Source: Planctomycetota bacterium
GTDB taxonomy: Bacteria; Planctomycetota; Phycisphaerae; Phycisphaerales; UBA1924
Direction of reading: 5' to 3'
Length of the DNA stretch: 64,000 bases
NCBI GenBank assembly: GCA_033763975.1
Contig: JANRJM010000018.1
Coordinates: forward strand, 248,001 to 312,000
The position numbers and the translations under genes were made by a program. Below the pieces are notes generated by a model that had not been told where the DNA came from, searched no databases, and saw nothing but the letters and a program-made list of their open reading frames with translations. The number at the start of each line of letters is the position of its first letter. Within the stretch, counting starts at the first letter, position 1. This document shows positions 9,396 through 20,413 of this stretch, in pieces.

Positions 9396-10040
9396 ATGTC
9401 TTCAAACGAACCCTCGCCCGCAGCTCGGCCGAACACTCCGCCTTCCCGTGCCGCGTCCGAGGATGCCACGGTTCTCATGGTCGCGGCGGCGAACGGGGAC
9501 GCGCGGGCGGCGCAGCAGTTGTTGCCGCTGGTGTACGAGCAGTTGCGCAAAGCCGCGCAGCTCAGCATGCAGGGCGAACGCGCCGGGCACACGCTGTCGG
9601 CGACGGCGCTGGTACACGAGGCGTACATCAAGTTGTCGGGCCCGCGCCAGGTGCCCTGGGAGGGGCGCGGGCATTTCTACGCTGCCGCAGCGGAAGCGAT
9701 GCGGCAGATCCTGCTCGATCATGCCAAGGGGCGTTTGCGGCTCAAGCGAGGGGGTGGGGGCCCGGGAAATGAGGCCGCCCGAAGACAGCCCGCGAGCAAC
9801 TTCGAGGATGTCGCCGCGTTGTCGCAGCAGGAGCCCGAACAGATCGTGAGGTTCGATGATCTGGTCCGTCGCTTGGAGGCGGAGTCGCCCGACGGCGCGG
9901 CGATCGTGCGGCTGCGGTTCTTCGCGGGTCTGAGCGTAGAGCAGACGGGCCAGGTGCTGGGGCTTTCCACGAGCACGGTGGACCGTCGCTGGGCGTTTGC
10001 GCGGGCGTGGCTGTTTCAACGCTTGCACGAGCAGGCATGA
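9396..10040 (+). CDS. ECF-type sigma factor (planctomycete TIGR02999-like)
   Basis: 214-residue sigma factor. Its body has the features of the planctomycete ECF group with TIGR02999-like architecture: LVYEQLRKAAQLSMQGE, GHTLSATALVHEAYIKLS, GHFYAAAAEAMRQILLDHA, then region 4 VRLRFFAGLSVEQTGQVLGL and STSTVDRRWAFARAWL. The stop lies 12 bases before a Ser/Thr kinase start, so the two are probably cotranscribed and functionally linked. The start lacks a spaced Shine-Dalgarno but has a TAGTAT box 7 bases upstream, consistent with leaderless translation. Confidence 0.93.
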   Translation: MSSNEPSPAARPNTPPSRAASEDATVLMVAAANGDARAAQQLLPLVYEQLRKAAQLSMQGERAGHTLSATALVHEAYIKLSGPRQVPWEGRGHFYAAAAEAMRQILLDHAKGRLRLKRGGGGPGNEAARRQPASNFEDVAALSQQEPEQIVRFDDLVRRLEAESPDGAAIVRLRFFAGLSVEQTGQVLGLSTSTVDRRWAFARAWLFQRLHEQA

Positions 10041-10052
10041 GAGAAGGGCATC

Positions 10053-13000
10053 ATGGCCGGGAAGCTGCAGGAGGTGTTTGAGCACGTGGTCGGCCTCGAG
10101 CGGGCCGAGCGCGAGGCATACCTCGACACCGCGTGCGGCGGCGACGCGGTGCTGCGGGCGGAGGTGGAGGCACTCTTGCGTGCGCACGACGGCGCCGCGA
10201 ACTTCATGGCATCGCCCACGGCTGATTCCTCGGCCGGGGCCATGCTGACGGTTGTGACGCCGTCGGCGGCCGCGACCGTCGACGGGGGGCTGCGTGAGGG
10301 ACCGGGCAGCAGGATCGGGCCGTACAAGGTCCTGCAGCTCATCGGCGAGGGCGGCTTTGGCTCGGTGTTCATGGCAGAGCAGGCGAAGCCGGTCTTGCGC
10401 AAGGTCGCGCTCAAGATCATCAAGCTGGGGATGGACACGCGCCAGGTGGTGGCGAGGTTCGAGCAGGAGCGGCAGGCGCTGGCGATGATGGACCACCCCA
10501 ACATCGCGCGGGTGCTGGATGCCGGCGCGACCGACACCGGACGGCCCTTCTTCGTCATGGAGTTGGTCAAGGGCGACCCGATCGTTGAGTATTGCGACAA
10601 GCACAACCTGAGCATCGAGGATCGGCTTGAGTTGTTCGCGCAGGTGTGCAACGCCGTGCAGCACGCGCACACCAAGGGGATCATCCACCGCGACATCAAG
10701 CCCAGCAACGTGCTGGTGAGCACGCAGGATGGCAAGCCGCACGCCAAGGTCATTGACTTCGGCATCGCGAAGGCCACGGCGAGCAAACTGACGGAGAAGA
10801 CGCTCTTCACGGAGCACCGCCAGTTGATCGGCACGCCGGAGTACATGAGCCCGGAGCAGGCGGAAGGCTCGCTTGACATCGACACGCGGACGGATGTCTA
10901 CAGCCTCGGCGTGCTGCTCTACGAGCTGCTCACGGGAACGACGCCCTTCAGCAGCAACGAGCTGCGTTCGGCGGCCTACGCGGAGATTCAGCGGATCATC
11001 CGCGAGGTTGAACCGCCCAAGCCCAGCACACGTCTGAGCCAGAACGCGGACACCATCGCGAGCATCGCCGCGAAGCGGCAGATCGAGCCCAGGCGCCTCG
11101 GCACGCTGGTGCGGGGCGAGCTGGACTGGATCGTGATGAAGGCGTTGGAGAAGGACCGCCAACGCCGGTACGAAACTCCCAGCGGGCTGGCCGCGGACAT
11201 CTCTCGGTACCTGAGCGGCGAGGCGGTGGTGGCCGCGCCGCCGAGCAACGCGTACCGCGTCAAGAAGTTCGTCGCGCGGAACAAGGGCCCCGTGCTGGCG
11301 GGGAGCGCGGTGGCCGCGGCGCTGATCTTCGGGCTTGCCGGCACGGCGTGGCAGGCAAAGGTCGCGAGCGAGCAGCGCGACGTCGCGCTCGCGGCGCAGA
11401 TCGCGGAAGCCGATCAGCGCCGGCAGGCCGAACTGGCGCGCGCGGAGGCGCTGGAGCAGAAGGCGCGCGCCGAGGCGAACGAGGCCGAGGCGAGGTTGCA
11501 GAAGCGCATCGCTGAGGGCGTGGTGAAGTTTCAGTCCGACATGCTCGCCGCGGTCGATCCGTTCAGCCTTCCCAAGGACCCCAAGACCGGCGAGCCGCTG
11601 AAGGACCGCGTTACGGTGCTGCAGGCGCTCGAGGCCGCCCTGAACGCCATCGACGAGGGGTCGCTCGACGGCCAGCCGCTGGTCGAGGCGGGCGTGCGAA
11701 GCACCATCGGCAACACGCTGCTCGCGCTGGGGCGCTATCAAGAAGCCTTGCCCGTGCTGCAACGGGCGCTGGAACTTCGACGGGCGAGCACTCCCGGCGG
11801 CAGCCTCGAACTCTCTCAGAGCCTCGACTCGCTCGCGTCGATCCACCAGTACCTGTCGAAGCACGCCGACGCCGTGCGGCTCTACCGCGAAGCGCTCGAG
11901 ATGCGTCAGCGATTCTCGCCCGCGGGCGATCCACTGATCGGCATCGCGATGGGGAATCTCGGCCAGAGCCTGTGGGCACTCGGCGAGTTTGCCGAGGCGG
12001 AGTCGCTCCTGCGCGGGGCGCTGGCCATCGAGCTGGACCAGCCCTCGAAGGCTCCCGGTGATCGGGCACACATACTCGACAATCTGGCGAAGGTTCTGAC
12101 CGAGCTCACCAAGCTCGACGAGGCCGAACAGCACATGCGAGCGGCGCTCGACCTGCGCATCGCCGCGTTTCCGCCCGGGCACCCCGAGATCGCTATGGGC
12201 GAGGGCAATCTCGCCACGGTGCTGATCGCCGCCGACAGGCACGCCGAGGCCGAGCCACTGCTGCGATCGTCCCTGGCGATTCGGCGCGCCGCGTATTCCG
12301 CCAACCACCCCGAGGTCGCCGTCAGCGTGCGAAAGCTCGCGGCTGTTCTGCGCAAGCTGGACAAACTCGCGGAGGCCGAGCCACTCTATCGCGAAGCGCT
12401 GGCGATCGACCGCGCGACGCTGCCCGCGGGGCACCCCTCGATCGCGGCATCGCTCAATGGCCTCGGGCTGCTGATGCGGGACATGAAGAAGGATGACGAG
12501 GCCGAGCCGCTGTACCGCGAAGCGCTGGCCATCCGGCGTGCGGCGTTGCCCGCCGGGCACACGGACATCGGCACTTCTCTCAACAACCTGGCGGCGCTGC
12601 TGCGCGACCAGGGCAAGCTCGACGAGGCCGAGCCGCTCTACCGCGAATCGCTGGCGATCCGCCGCGAGTCACTGCCGTCCGGGCATCCGAGCATCGCGCT
12701 GGCACTGCACAATCTGGCCAACCTGCTCGGGCAGCAGAACAAGCCCGCCGAGGCCGAGCCTTTGTTCCGCGAGGCGATCAAGATCCGTCGTGCGGCGCTG
12801 CCCGCCGGGAACGAGAGCCTCGTGAACTCGGTCAGTGGGCTCTGTGGCGTCCTGCAGGCGCAGGGAAAGTTCGCCGAGGCCGAGCCGCTCGCGGAGGAGT
12901 TGCTTGCGGGCAACCGCGCGACCCTCCCGGCGGGGCACGAGAAGATCGCGAACGCGATGAGCACCCTGGCGGCGGTGCGACACGGCCTCGGCAAAGCCGT

Positions 13001-13250
13001 CGAAGCACGCGCGGGCTGGGATGAGGCCATCGCCATCCTCCGCGCGAGGTTCCCGAACGGGTCCGCACAGCTCGCCCGCGCGCTGTGGTGTTCCGGCTCC
13101 GCCCGCTTCGAGAACAACGAGCTCTCCGCCGCTCGCGCCGAACTCGAAGAGGCTGTCGCGATGGGCGAGAAGGCGCTGCCTCCCAATCATCCATACCTCA
13201 GGGTCTACACCGAGACGCTGGCGAAGTGCAGGGCCGCGGGCGCGAAGTAA
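10053..13250 (+). CDS. Membrane Ser/Thr protein kinase with kinesin-light-chain-type TPRs
   Basis: 1065-residue protein. The N-terminus (about 1-55) matches the helical leader common in planctomycete kinases. The kinase domain covers about 90-385 with GEGGFG, VALKII, HRDIKPSNVLV, DFGIAKA and the family signature GELDWIVMKALEKDRQRRYE. One transmembrane helix lies near 412-432, then a coiled region rich in Ala/Glu/Arg. From about residue 545 there are at least ten 42-residue TPRs (EAEPLYREALAIRR...LPAGHxxIxxSLNNLA) nearly identical to each other. Likely sensing or scaffolding on the extracytoplasmic side, with the cytoplasmic kinase paired with the ECF factor 12 bases upstream. Confidence 0.95.
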   Translation: MAGKLQEVFEHVVGLERAEREAYLDTACGGDAVLRAEVEALLRAHDGAANFMASPTADSSAGAMLTVVTPSAAATVDGGLREGPGSRIGPYKVLQLIGEGGFGSVFMAEQAKPVLRKVALKIIKLGMDTRQVVARFEQERQALAMMDHPNIARVLDAGATDTGRPFFVMELVKGDPIVEYCDKHNLSIEDRLELFAQVCNAVQHAHTKGIIHRDIKPSNVLVSTQDGKPHAKVIDFGIAKATASKLTEKTLFTEHRQLIGTPEYMSPEQAEGSLDIDTRTDVYSLGVLLYELLTGTTPFSSNELRSAAYAEIQRIIREVEPPKPSTRLSQNADTIASIAAKRQIEPRRLGTLVRGELDWIVMKALEKDRQRRYETPSGLAADISRYLSGEAVVAAPPSNAYRVKKFVARNKGPVLAGSAVAAALIFGLAGTAWQAKVASEQRDVALAAQIAEADQRRQAELARAEALEQKARAEANEAEARLQKRIAEGVVKFQSDMLAAVDPFSLPKDPKTGEPLKDRVTVLQALEAALNAIDEGSLDGQPLVEAGVRSTIGNTLLALGRYQEALPVLQRALELRRASTPGGSLELSQSLDSLASIHQYLSKHADAVRLYREALEMRQRFSPAGDPLIGIAMGNLGQSLWALGEFAEAESLLRGALAIELDQPSKAPGDRAHILDNLAKVLTELTKLDEAEQHMRAALDLRIAAFPPGHPEIAMGEGNLATVLIAADRHAEAEPLLRSSLAIRRAAYSANHPEVAVSVRKLAAVLRKLDKLAEAEPLYREALAIDRATLPAGHPSIAASLNGLGLLMRDMKKDDEAEPLYREALAIRRAALPAGHTDIGTSLNNLAALLRDQGKLDEAEPLYRESLAIRRESLPSGHPSIALALHNLANLLGQQNKPAEAEPLFREAIKIRRAALPAGNESLVNSVSGLCGVLQAQGKFAEAEPLAEELLAGNRATLPAGHEKIANAMSTLAAVRHGLGKAVEARAGWDEAIAILRARFPNGSAQLARALWCSGSARFENNELSAARAELEEAVAMGEKALPPNHPYLRVYTETLAKCRAAGAK
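12120..12900 (+). repeat. Tandem 126-bp coding repeats (TPR array)
   Basis: Within the kinase gene, consecutive 42-codon units keep the same order: GAGGCCGAGCC, CTCTACCGCGAAGCGCTGGC, then GCGCTGCCCGCCGGGCAC, with high nucleotide identity between neighbours. Boundaries are approximate. The near identity suggests recent unit duplication or gene conversion. Confidence 0.7.
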
Positions 13251-13466
13251 GCACCACGAGAGCGGGCTGTCCCGCGGAAACCTCTGCGGCAGGATGGCGC
13301 GTGGTTAGTTCGCGGCGCTCGCGATGAAAACGAATCGGTTGATCCGCGGCTGTTGGGGCCCGGAAGATCCTTCGGCCGCCGACCGGTCGAGATGCACGTG
13401 TGCGGGCACAACGGGCTAGCACCGTTGCCGAAGGACCGATTGGTACTCTGCCACCGCACGCGCGGG

Positions 13467-13850
13467 CTAGCCGCCCTTGACCAGGTCTGAGGGCCAGCCG
13501 ATGCGAACCAGAAGGCCGTCCGGCCCGGAAATGCCGACCTCGTAGAGGCCCCACTCGCGGTGGCGGAGCACGCCGCCGGGGCGGATGATCAGATCGTCAA
13601 CGCGGGCGGCGATCTCCGCGACCTGCGGCGTGCGGATGAACACGCCGAATGGGTTGCTCTCCGAGGGCACTCGCCACGGGCCCTTGCCCGCTTGCGTCAG
13701 ATGAACTTCACATCCCCAGCCCGCCATGATGATGTACTGGACGTGCGCGTTCACACGGGCGAACCCGAGCCGCTCCCAGAACGGCACGGCGGACGGCAGG
13801 TCGTTGCTGGGCACGATGGCAAAGGCACCAACCGTCGGGGGTGTGGACAT
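13467..13850 (-). CDS. VOC family (glyoxalase/bleomycin-resistance fold) protein
   Basis: 127-residue VOC-superfamily protein. Its beta-alpha-beta-beta-beta pattern is visible as AFAIVPSNDLPSAVPFWERL, then GWGCEVHLTQAG, NPFGVFIRT and GLYEVGISGPDGLLVRIGWP. Such proteins act as metal-dependent lyases or dioxygenases or as antibiotic-binding proteins; the length and lone domain fit the bleomycin-resistance-like subgroup. GGAG lies 7 bases before ATG 13850. It is convergent with the upstream kinase gene and directly downstream of the ankyrin gene on the same strand. Substrate unknown. Confidence 0.85.
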   Translation of the reverse strand: MSTPPTVGAFAIVPSNDLPSAVPFWERLGFARVNAHVQYIIMAGWGCEVHLTQAGKGPWRVPSESNPFGVFIRTPQVAEIAARVDDLIIRPGGVLRHREWGLYEVGISGPDGLLVRIGWPSDLVKGG

Positions 13851-13936
13851 CTGTGTGCTCCGTGGCTGCTGATGCCGCGGTGCGGATTCGTCGAGCCGCA
13901 ACGGCGGCCCGGGACGGGTCGACTGAGAACGACCGG

Positions 13937-14761
13937 CTAGGGCACCCGCGACGCGACCAGCACGCTGACGTGATCGACGATTTCGAGCGTCTGCGCGTCC
14001 GGGTTGGCGCCGGAGAACCGGACGCGCACCGCCGGCGCACCGGCGGGGAAGAAGGTGTGACTGCCCGCGTGGCGAAGCACGCCCGCCTGCTCGCCGTTCA
14101 CGCGGAGGATCAGGTCGCCGTTGTTGTTCAGGCGAATCTCGACACCGGGCCCGTCGGGCGCGGTGTTCGCGAACCGGCCGACATACGCACGCTTCTGATC
14201 GTCGGCGAGCGGCGTCGTCTCGGGCCGCACGCCCGCGTCGCCCAGGCTCTCGAGGAACGCGAGCGTTTCGGCGGCGGGCTCGCCGCCGGCCTGCGCGTGC
14301 GCCAGCAGCGGGATCCCGTGCGGGCCCGGCGTGCGCTGGATGCCCGGCGATGCGGCGATCATCGCGCGGACGGCCTGTGTGTGCCCGAGCATCGCGGCCG
14401 CGAAGATGTCCAGGCGTGCACCCCGCTCCAGGAGCAACTCGGCGATGTTGCGTCGCCCGGTGTGCGCGGCGGCGCCGAGCGCCGTCTCGAAATCGCCGAA
14501 CCCCCAGTCCCAAGTCGCGTTCACCAGGGCGGGATACTGATCGAGCAACTCTCGCGCCCGGTCGATATCGCGGTGGCAGACGCCGACCAGCTCGCGCACG
14601 CGGTCCGCCGGCTGGCGGGGAAAGTCGGCCGCGACCGGCGTGCGCGCGGGCGCGTCGGAATCGTCGACCAGGGCCGTGGCGCGCCCAGACAGCCCGAGGA
14701 TGCCCGCGGCCGCACACGCACCCGGAGCGACGGTCAGGAAGCCACGACGTGAAAGCGCCAT
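13937..14761 (-). CDS. Tat-signal ankyrin-repeat protein
   Basis: 274-residue protein starting with a twin-arginine motif (SRRGFLTVAPG) and a hydrophobic stretch, so exported. The middle contains ankyrin-type repeats: ELVGVCHRDIDRARELLDQY, ETALGAAAHTGRRNIAELLL and AAAMLGHTQAVRAMIAA. The C-terminal third (EIRLNNNGDLILRVNGEQ...VRVRFSG) looks like a small beta domain of unknown type. GAGG is spaced 7 bases from ATG 14761. It is divergent from the arsenic operon and precedes the VOC gene; a role beyond protein or ligand binding cannot be assigned. Confidence 0.8.
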   Translation of the reverse strand: MALSRRGFLTVAPGACAAAGILGLSGRATALVDDSDAPARTPVAADFPRQPADRVRELVGVCHRDIDRARELLDQYPALVNATWDWGFGDFETALGAAAHTGRRNIAELLLERGARLDIFAAAMLGHTQAVRAMIAASPGIQRTPGPHGIPLLAHAQAGGEPAAETLAFLESLGDAGVRPETTPLADDQKRAYVGRFANTAPDGPGVEIRLNNNGDLILRVNGEQAGVLRHAGSHTFFPAGAPAVRVRFSGANPDAQTLEIVDHVSVLVASRVP

Positions 14762-15128
14762 GTGTGTGCCTCGCGTGGGGTGACAGGTTCGAGAGTTCAG
14801 CGCCCGCCCTTGCCGCGCACTGTAGCCGCCGGTCGTGCGCGATCGCACGGAGCCGGAGGTTGAGGCGGCATCACGCGAAGCCCGTGCGTGCATCGCGCCG
14901 GCTCAGGATGAGACGTCGCGTCGAAGTGCCGTCTCTTATCCGCGCGATTCTGCATGACCATCGGCGAGCCCGAGAGGTGGCGATGCCGCCCGGCTCCCCG
15001 TGGGATGACGTGTGACTCCGCCTGTGCCTGACGCCCGAGAACACGGAGGGGACGACGTCCACTCTGGGGCGGGGCGGACGCGCGTCGTTCGGGCCGCGTC
15101 GCCTTGACTCCCGGCAACGCGGCGCCAA
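14762..15128. other. Intergenic region between ankyrin gene and arsR
   Basis: About 370 bases of divergent leader sequence. Frames on both strands exist but are rich in Arg and Pro, show no recognisable domain and look like GC-driven shadows. The only signal seen is the palindrome at the arsR start, listed separately. Confidence 0.4.
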
Positions 15129-15150
15129 TACTTGCATCGTGACGCAAATA
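15129..15150 (+). promoter_or_regulatory. Imperfect palindrome over the arsR start, putative ArsR operator
   Basis: TACTTGC-ATCGTGAC-GCAAATA is a 22-base imperfect inverted repeat (16 of 22 positions match its own complement) that includes the GTG start codon of arsR. ArsR repressors usually autoregulate by binding such a site over their own promoter; binding here is inferred. Confidence 0.45.
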
Positions 15151-15522
15151 CGCAAACGACCGCCCGCGACCCCCCGCCAGGCCGCCGCCCGAAGAGGGCC
15201 GATCGACCGGCGTCTGGACCCGGCGTTATTCAAGGCCCTGGCGGACCCGACCCGGGCGATGCTGGTGGCGTGCATCGCGAAGTGCGCGCGGGGGTGCACG
15301 GTGGGAGAGATGGCCGAGTGCTGCGACGTGGACGTCTCGGTGGTGTCGCGCCACCTGGCGCTGCTCGCCCGCGCGGGCGTGCTCGAGGCCCGGCGCAAGG
15401 GGCGGACGGTGTCGTACCGCGTGCGGTCCGGAGAGTTGTGCCGCGCGCTGCGAGAACTGGCGGACGCGCTCGAGGCGTGTGCGCCGGCGGAGGAAGGAGG
15501 GTGCGATGGCACCTGCTGCTGA
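15139..15522 (+). CDS. arsR: ArsR-family metalloregulator
   Basis: 127-residue winged-helix repressor with LFKALADPTRAMLVACIA, VSVVSRHLALLARAGVLEAR and KGRTVSYRV, the normal ArsR/SmtB layout. Ten cysteines are present; notable ones are Cys45, Cys49, Cys53, Cys61 and Cys62 around the recognition region and a C-terminal CDGTCC (122, 126, 127). This resembles ArsR proteins that bind As(III) through cysteines other than the classic ELCVCDL motif. The GTG start lies inside a palindrome. The downstream arsC start overlaps its 3' end by 17 bases, so the genes are translationally coupled. Expected to repress the operon until As(III) binds. Confidence 0.9.
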   Translation: MTQIRKRPPATPRQAAARRGPIDRRLDPALFKALADPTRAMLVACIAKCARGCTVGEMAECCDVDVSVVSRHLALLARAGVLEARRKGRTVSYRVRSGELCRALRELADALEACAPAEEGGCDGTCC

Positions 15523-16888
15523 GCGCCCCGCCGTGCTGTTCCTCTGCACGGGCAACTCCTGCCGAAGCCAGATGGCCGAGGGATGGGCCCGCGCCCTGCA
15601 CGCCGGGCGCTTCGACGCCTACTCGGCGGGCACGCAGCCGCACGGCCTCAACCCGCTCGCGGTGCGGGTGATGGCCGAGGCGGGCGTCGACATCTCGCGC
15701 CACGCGTCGAAGACCGCCGCGTCGCTGGCGGGCGTGCCCATCGACCTGATCGTCACGGTGTGCGACCGCGCGCACGAAGCCTGCCCGCTGTTCTCGGAGT
15801 ACACGCGGACGGTGCACGCGCCCTTCGACGACCCGCCGCGACTGGCGGCGCACGCGGCCAGCGACGACGACGCCCTGCCGCACTATCGGCGGGTTCGTGA
15901 CGAGATCCGCCGATTCGTGGAAGCACTGCCCCAGACCCTCTTTGGAGACTCGACCATGACGAAGCGTTCATGCTGCGACGATTCCTGCTGCCCCCCGGCG
16001 ACCGCTGCAACGACCACCGTGACGGCCGCCGCCGCCACCGCGCCCCTTGCCTCGACGGCCGACATCGTCCGCGAACAGGTCCGCGCGGGGTACGCGAAGA
16101 TCGCCGGCGGGGGCTGCTGCGGCCCCAGCGGGAGCGGCGGGGGCTGCTGCGGGGCGACGGCGTTCTCGCCCGACCAGCTCGCGCAGGCGATCGGCTACGC
16201 GAGCGGCGAACTCTCGGCCGTGCCGGACGGCGCCAACATGGGCCTTTCGTGCGGCAACCCCACGGCCATCGCATCGCTCCGTCCCGGCGAGGTCGTGCTC
16301 GATCTCGGCTCCGGCGGCGGGTTCGACTGCTTCGTCGCCGGACCCAAGGTCGGCGCCGCCGGGCGCGTCATCGGCGTCGACATGACCCCCGACATGCTCG
16401 CCAAGGCCCGACGCAACACCGCGTCGTACCGCGCGCAGACCGGGCTCGACAACGTCGAGTTCCGCCTGGGCGAGATCGAGTCGCTGCCCGCGGGCGATGC
16501 GAGCGTCGACGTGGTGATCTCCAACTGCGTGCTGAACCTCTCGCCCGACAAGGCGCGCGTGTGGCGTGAGATCGCCCGCGTGCTCAAGCCCGGCGGACGA
16601 GTGGCCGTGTCGGACCTCGCGCTCGTCCGCCCGCTGCCCGACGCGGTGCGCGACGATGTCGAGGCGCTCATCGGGTGCGTCGCCGGCGCGGTGCTCGTGG
16701 AAGAAACCCGCGCGATGGCCGCGGCGGCGGGGCTCAGCGATATCACGCTCACGCCCAAGCCCCAGTACATCGACGCGATGACGAACTGGGAAGACCCGCT
16801 GTACCGGCGGATCGTCGAGAAGCTGCCCGCGGGCTCCAAGCCGAGCGACTTCGTCACGAGCCTGGACGTCTCGGCGGTGAAGCGCTGA
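15506..16888 (+). CDS. arsC-arsM: Arsenate reductase fused in frame to As(III) methyltransferase
   Basis: One uninterrupted frame of 460 residues. Residues 1-150 are a thioredoxin-coupled, LMW-phosphatase-type arsenate reductase: P-loop C14-TGNSC-R20, relay cysteines 86 and 93 in VCDRAHEACPLF and the acid loop APFDDPP. Residue 151 begins a complete ArsM: Cys-rich leader (CCDDSCC, GGCCG twice), SAM motif VLDLGSGGGFDCFVAG, and the three conserved As(III)-binding cysteines at 249 (LSCGNP), 341 (VISNCVLNLS) and 391 (IGCVAG). AAGGAGG lies 5 bases before ATG 15506. An internal ATG at 15956 has GGAG 8 bases upstream, so separate ArsM could also be made. The product would reduce As(V) and methylate As(III). 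Confidence 0.9.
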   Translation: MAPAAERPAVLFLCTGNSCRSQMAEGWARALHAGRFDAYSAGTQPHGLNPLAVRVMAEAGVDISRHASKTAASLAGVPIDLIVTVCDRAHEACPLFSEYTRTVHAPFDDPPRLAAHAASDDDALPHYRRVRDEIRRFVEALPQTLFGDSTMTKRSCCDDSCCPPATAATTTVTAAAATAPLASTADIVREQVRAGYAKIAGGGCCGPSGSGGGCCGATAFSPDQLAQAIGYASGELSAVPDGANMGLSCGNPTAIASLRPGEVVLDLGSGGGFDCFVAGPKVGAAGRVIGVDMTPDMLAKARRNTASYRAQTGLDNVEFRLGEIESLPAGDASVDVVISNCVLNLSPDKARVWREIARVLKPGGRVAVSDLALVRPLPDAVRDDVEALIGCVAGAVLVEETRAMAAAAGLSDITLTPKPQYIDAMTNWEDPLYRRIVEKLPAGSKPSDFVTSLDVSAVKR

Positions 16889-16895
16889 GCGTCGT

Positions 16896-19761
<2,866 letters not shown>

Positions 19762-19789
19762 GGCCCCGGGGCGAACGCCGCCGGGCGCG

Positions 19790-20260
19790 TTAGTCCATGG
19801 CGGCGTGGAGCGTGCGGTTGGCGCGGTCGGCGGCCTCTGCGCACCCGTCGAGCGGCGCGTCCGCGCCGGCGTACTGGCCCAGGAGCGCCTTGAGCGCGTG
19901 CCGCTCGCCCTCGATCTCGCGCTGCGTCCGCACGCCGAGCGACCGGAAGAGCGGGAGTGGGGGGCACCAGCCCTGCAGGGCGTGCTGCATGAAGAACCCC
20001 TGCACTGCCGCCGAGAGCAGCAGCCAGCGTCGATGCAGCGTCGTGCCGAGCACCAGCCCGGTGAGCGTGAGCGCCGCCGACCCGGTCTCGAGGCAGCGCT
20101 CGACGTCCCACTCGAGATCGAGCTCGCGCATGCGCTGGCGGATCTCGTCGGGGCGGCCCGCGAGCGCGCGGACCCGGCGCTCGGTATCGCGCCGGATGCG
20201 CTCGTTGATGTGCGGACGGGTGTGAGACTGGGCCCGGGTGGCGTTCGTGGCGATGCGCAT
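19790..20260 (-). CDS. DUF2892 (YgaP-like) membrane protein
   Basis: 156-residue protein. The N-terminal half is soluble and charged (INERIRRDTERRVRALAGRP). Two hydrophobic segments follow, SAALTLTGLVLGTTL and WLLLSAAVQGFFMQHALQGW with CPPLPLFRSLGVRT, the DUF2892/YgaP transmembrane-domain pattern. YgaP pairs this module with a rhodanese domain, which is absent here. GGGAG is spaced 7 bases from the ATG. It is convergent with the DUF1801 gene. Function unknown; a membrane-associated sulfur or stress role is only an analogy. Confidence 0.8.
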   Translation of the reverse strand: MRIATNATRAQSHTRPHINERIRRDTERRVRALAGRPDEIRQRMRELDLEWDVERCLETGSAALTLTGLVLGTTLHRRWLLLSAAVQGFFMQHALQGWCPPLPLFRSLGVRTQREIEGERHALKALLGQYAGADAPLDGCAEAADRANRTLHAAMD

Positions 20261-20413
20261 GCGAGTGCTCCCTGCGTTGATCAAGGCTGGCGCCTGCGCA
20301 TGAATCCGCCGCCGCCGGACGCGTGAACGAACGCTCGCGCGCCGGCGTGGCACCGGCTTCACGCCGCACTCAGGTCGTCGCACCATGCCGAAGCGTCGCC
20401 GGAGGCGAATCGC

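Noticed and set aside
9402-12560. 1052-codon open frame on the minus strand opposite an ECF factor and a kinase
   Set aside because: It is antisense to a clear sigma/kinase pair, has Arg/His/Leu composition typical of GC-rich antisense frames and no recognisable domain.
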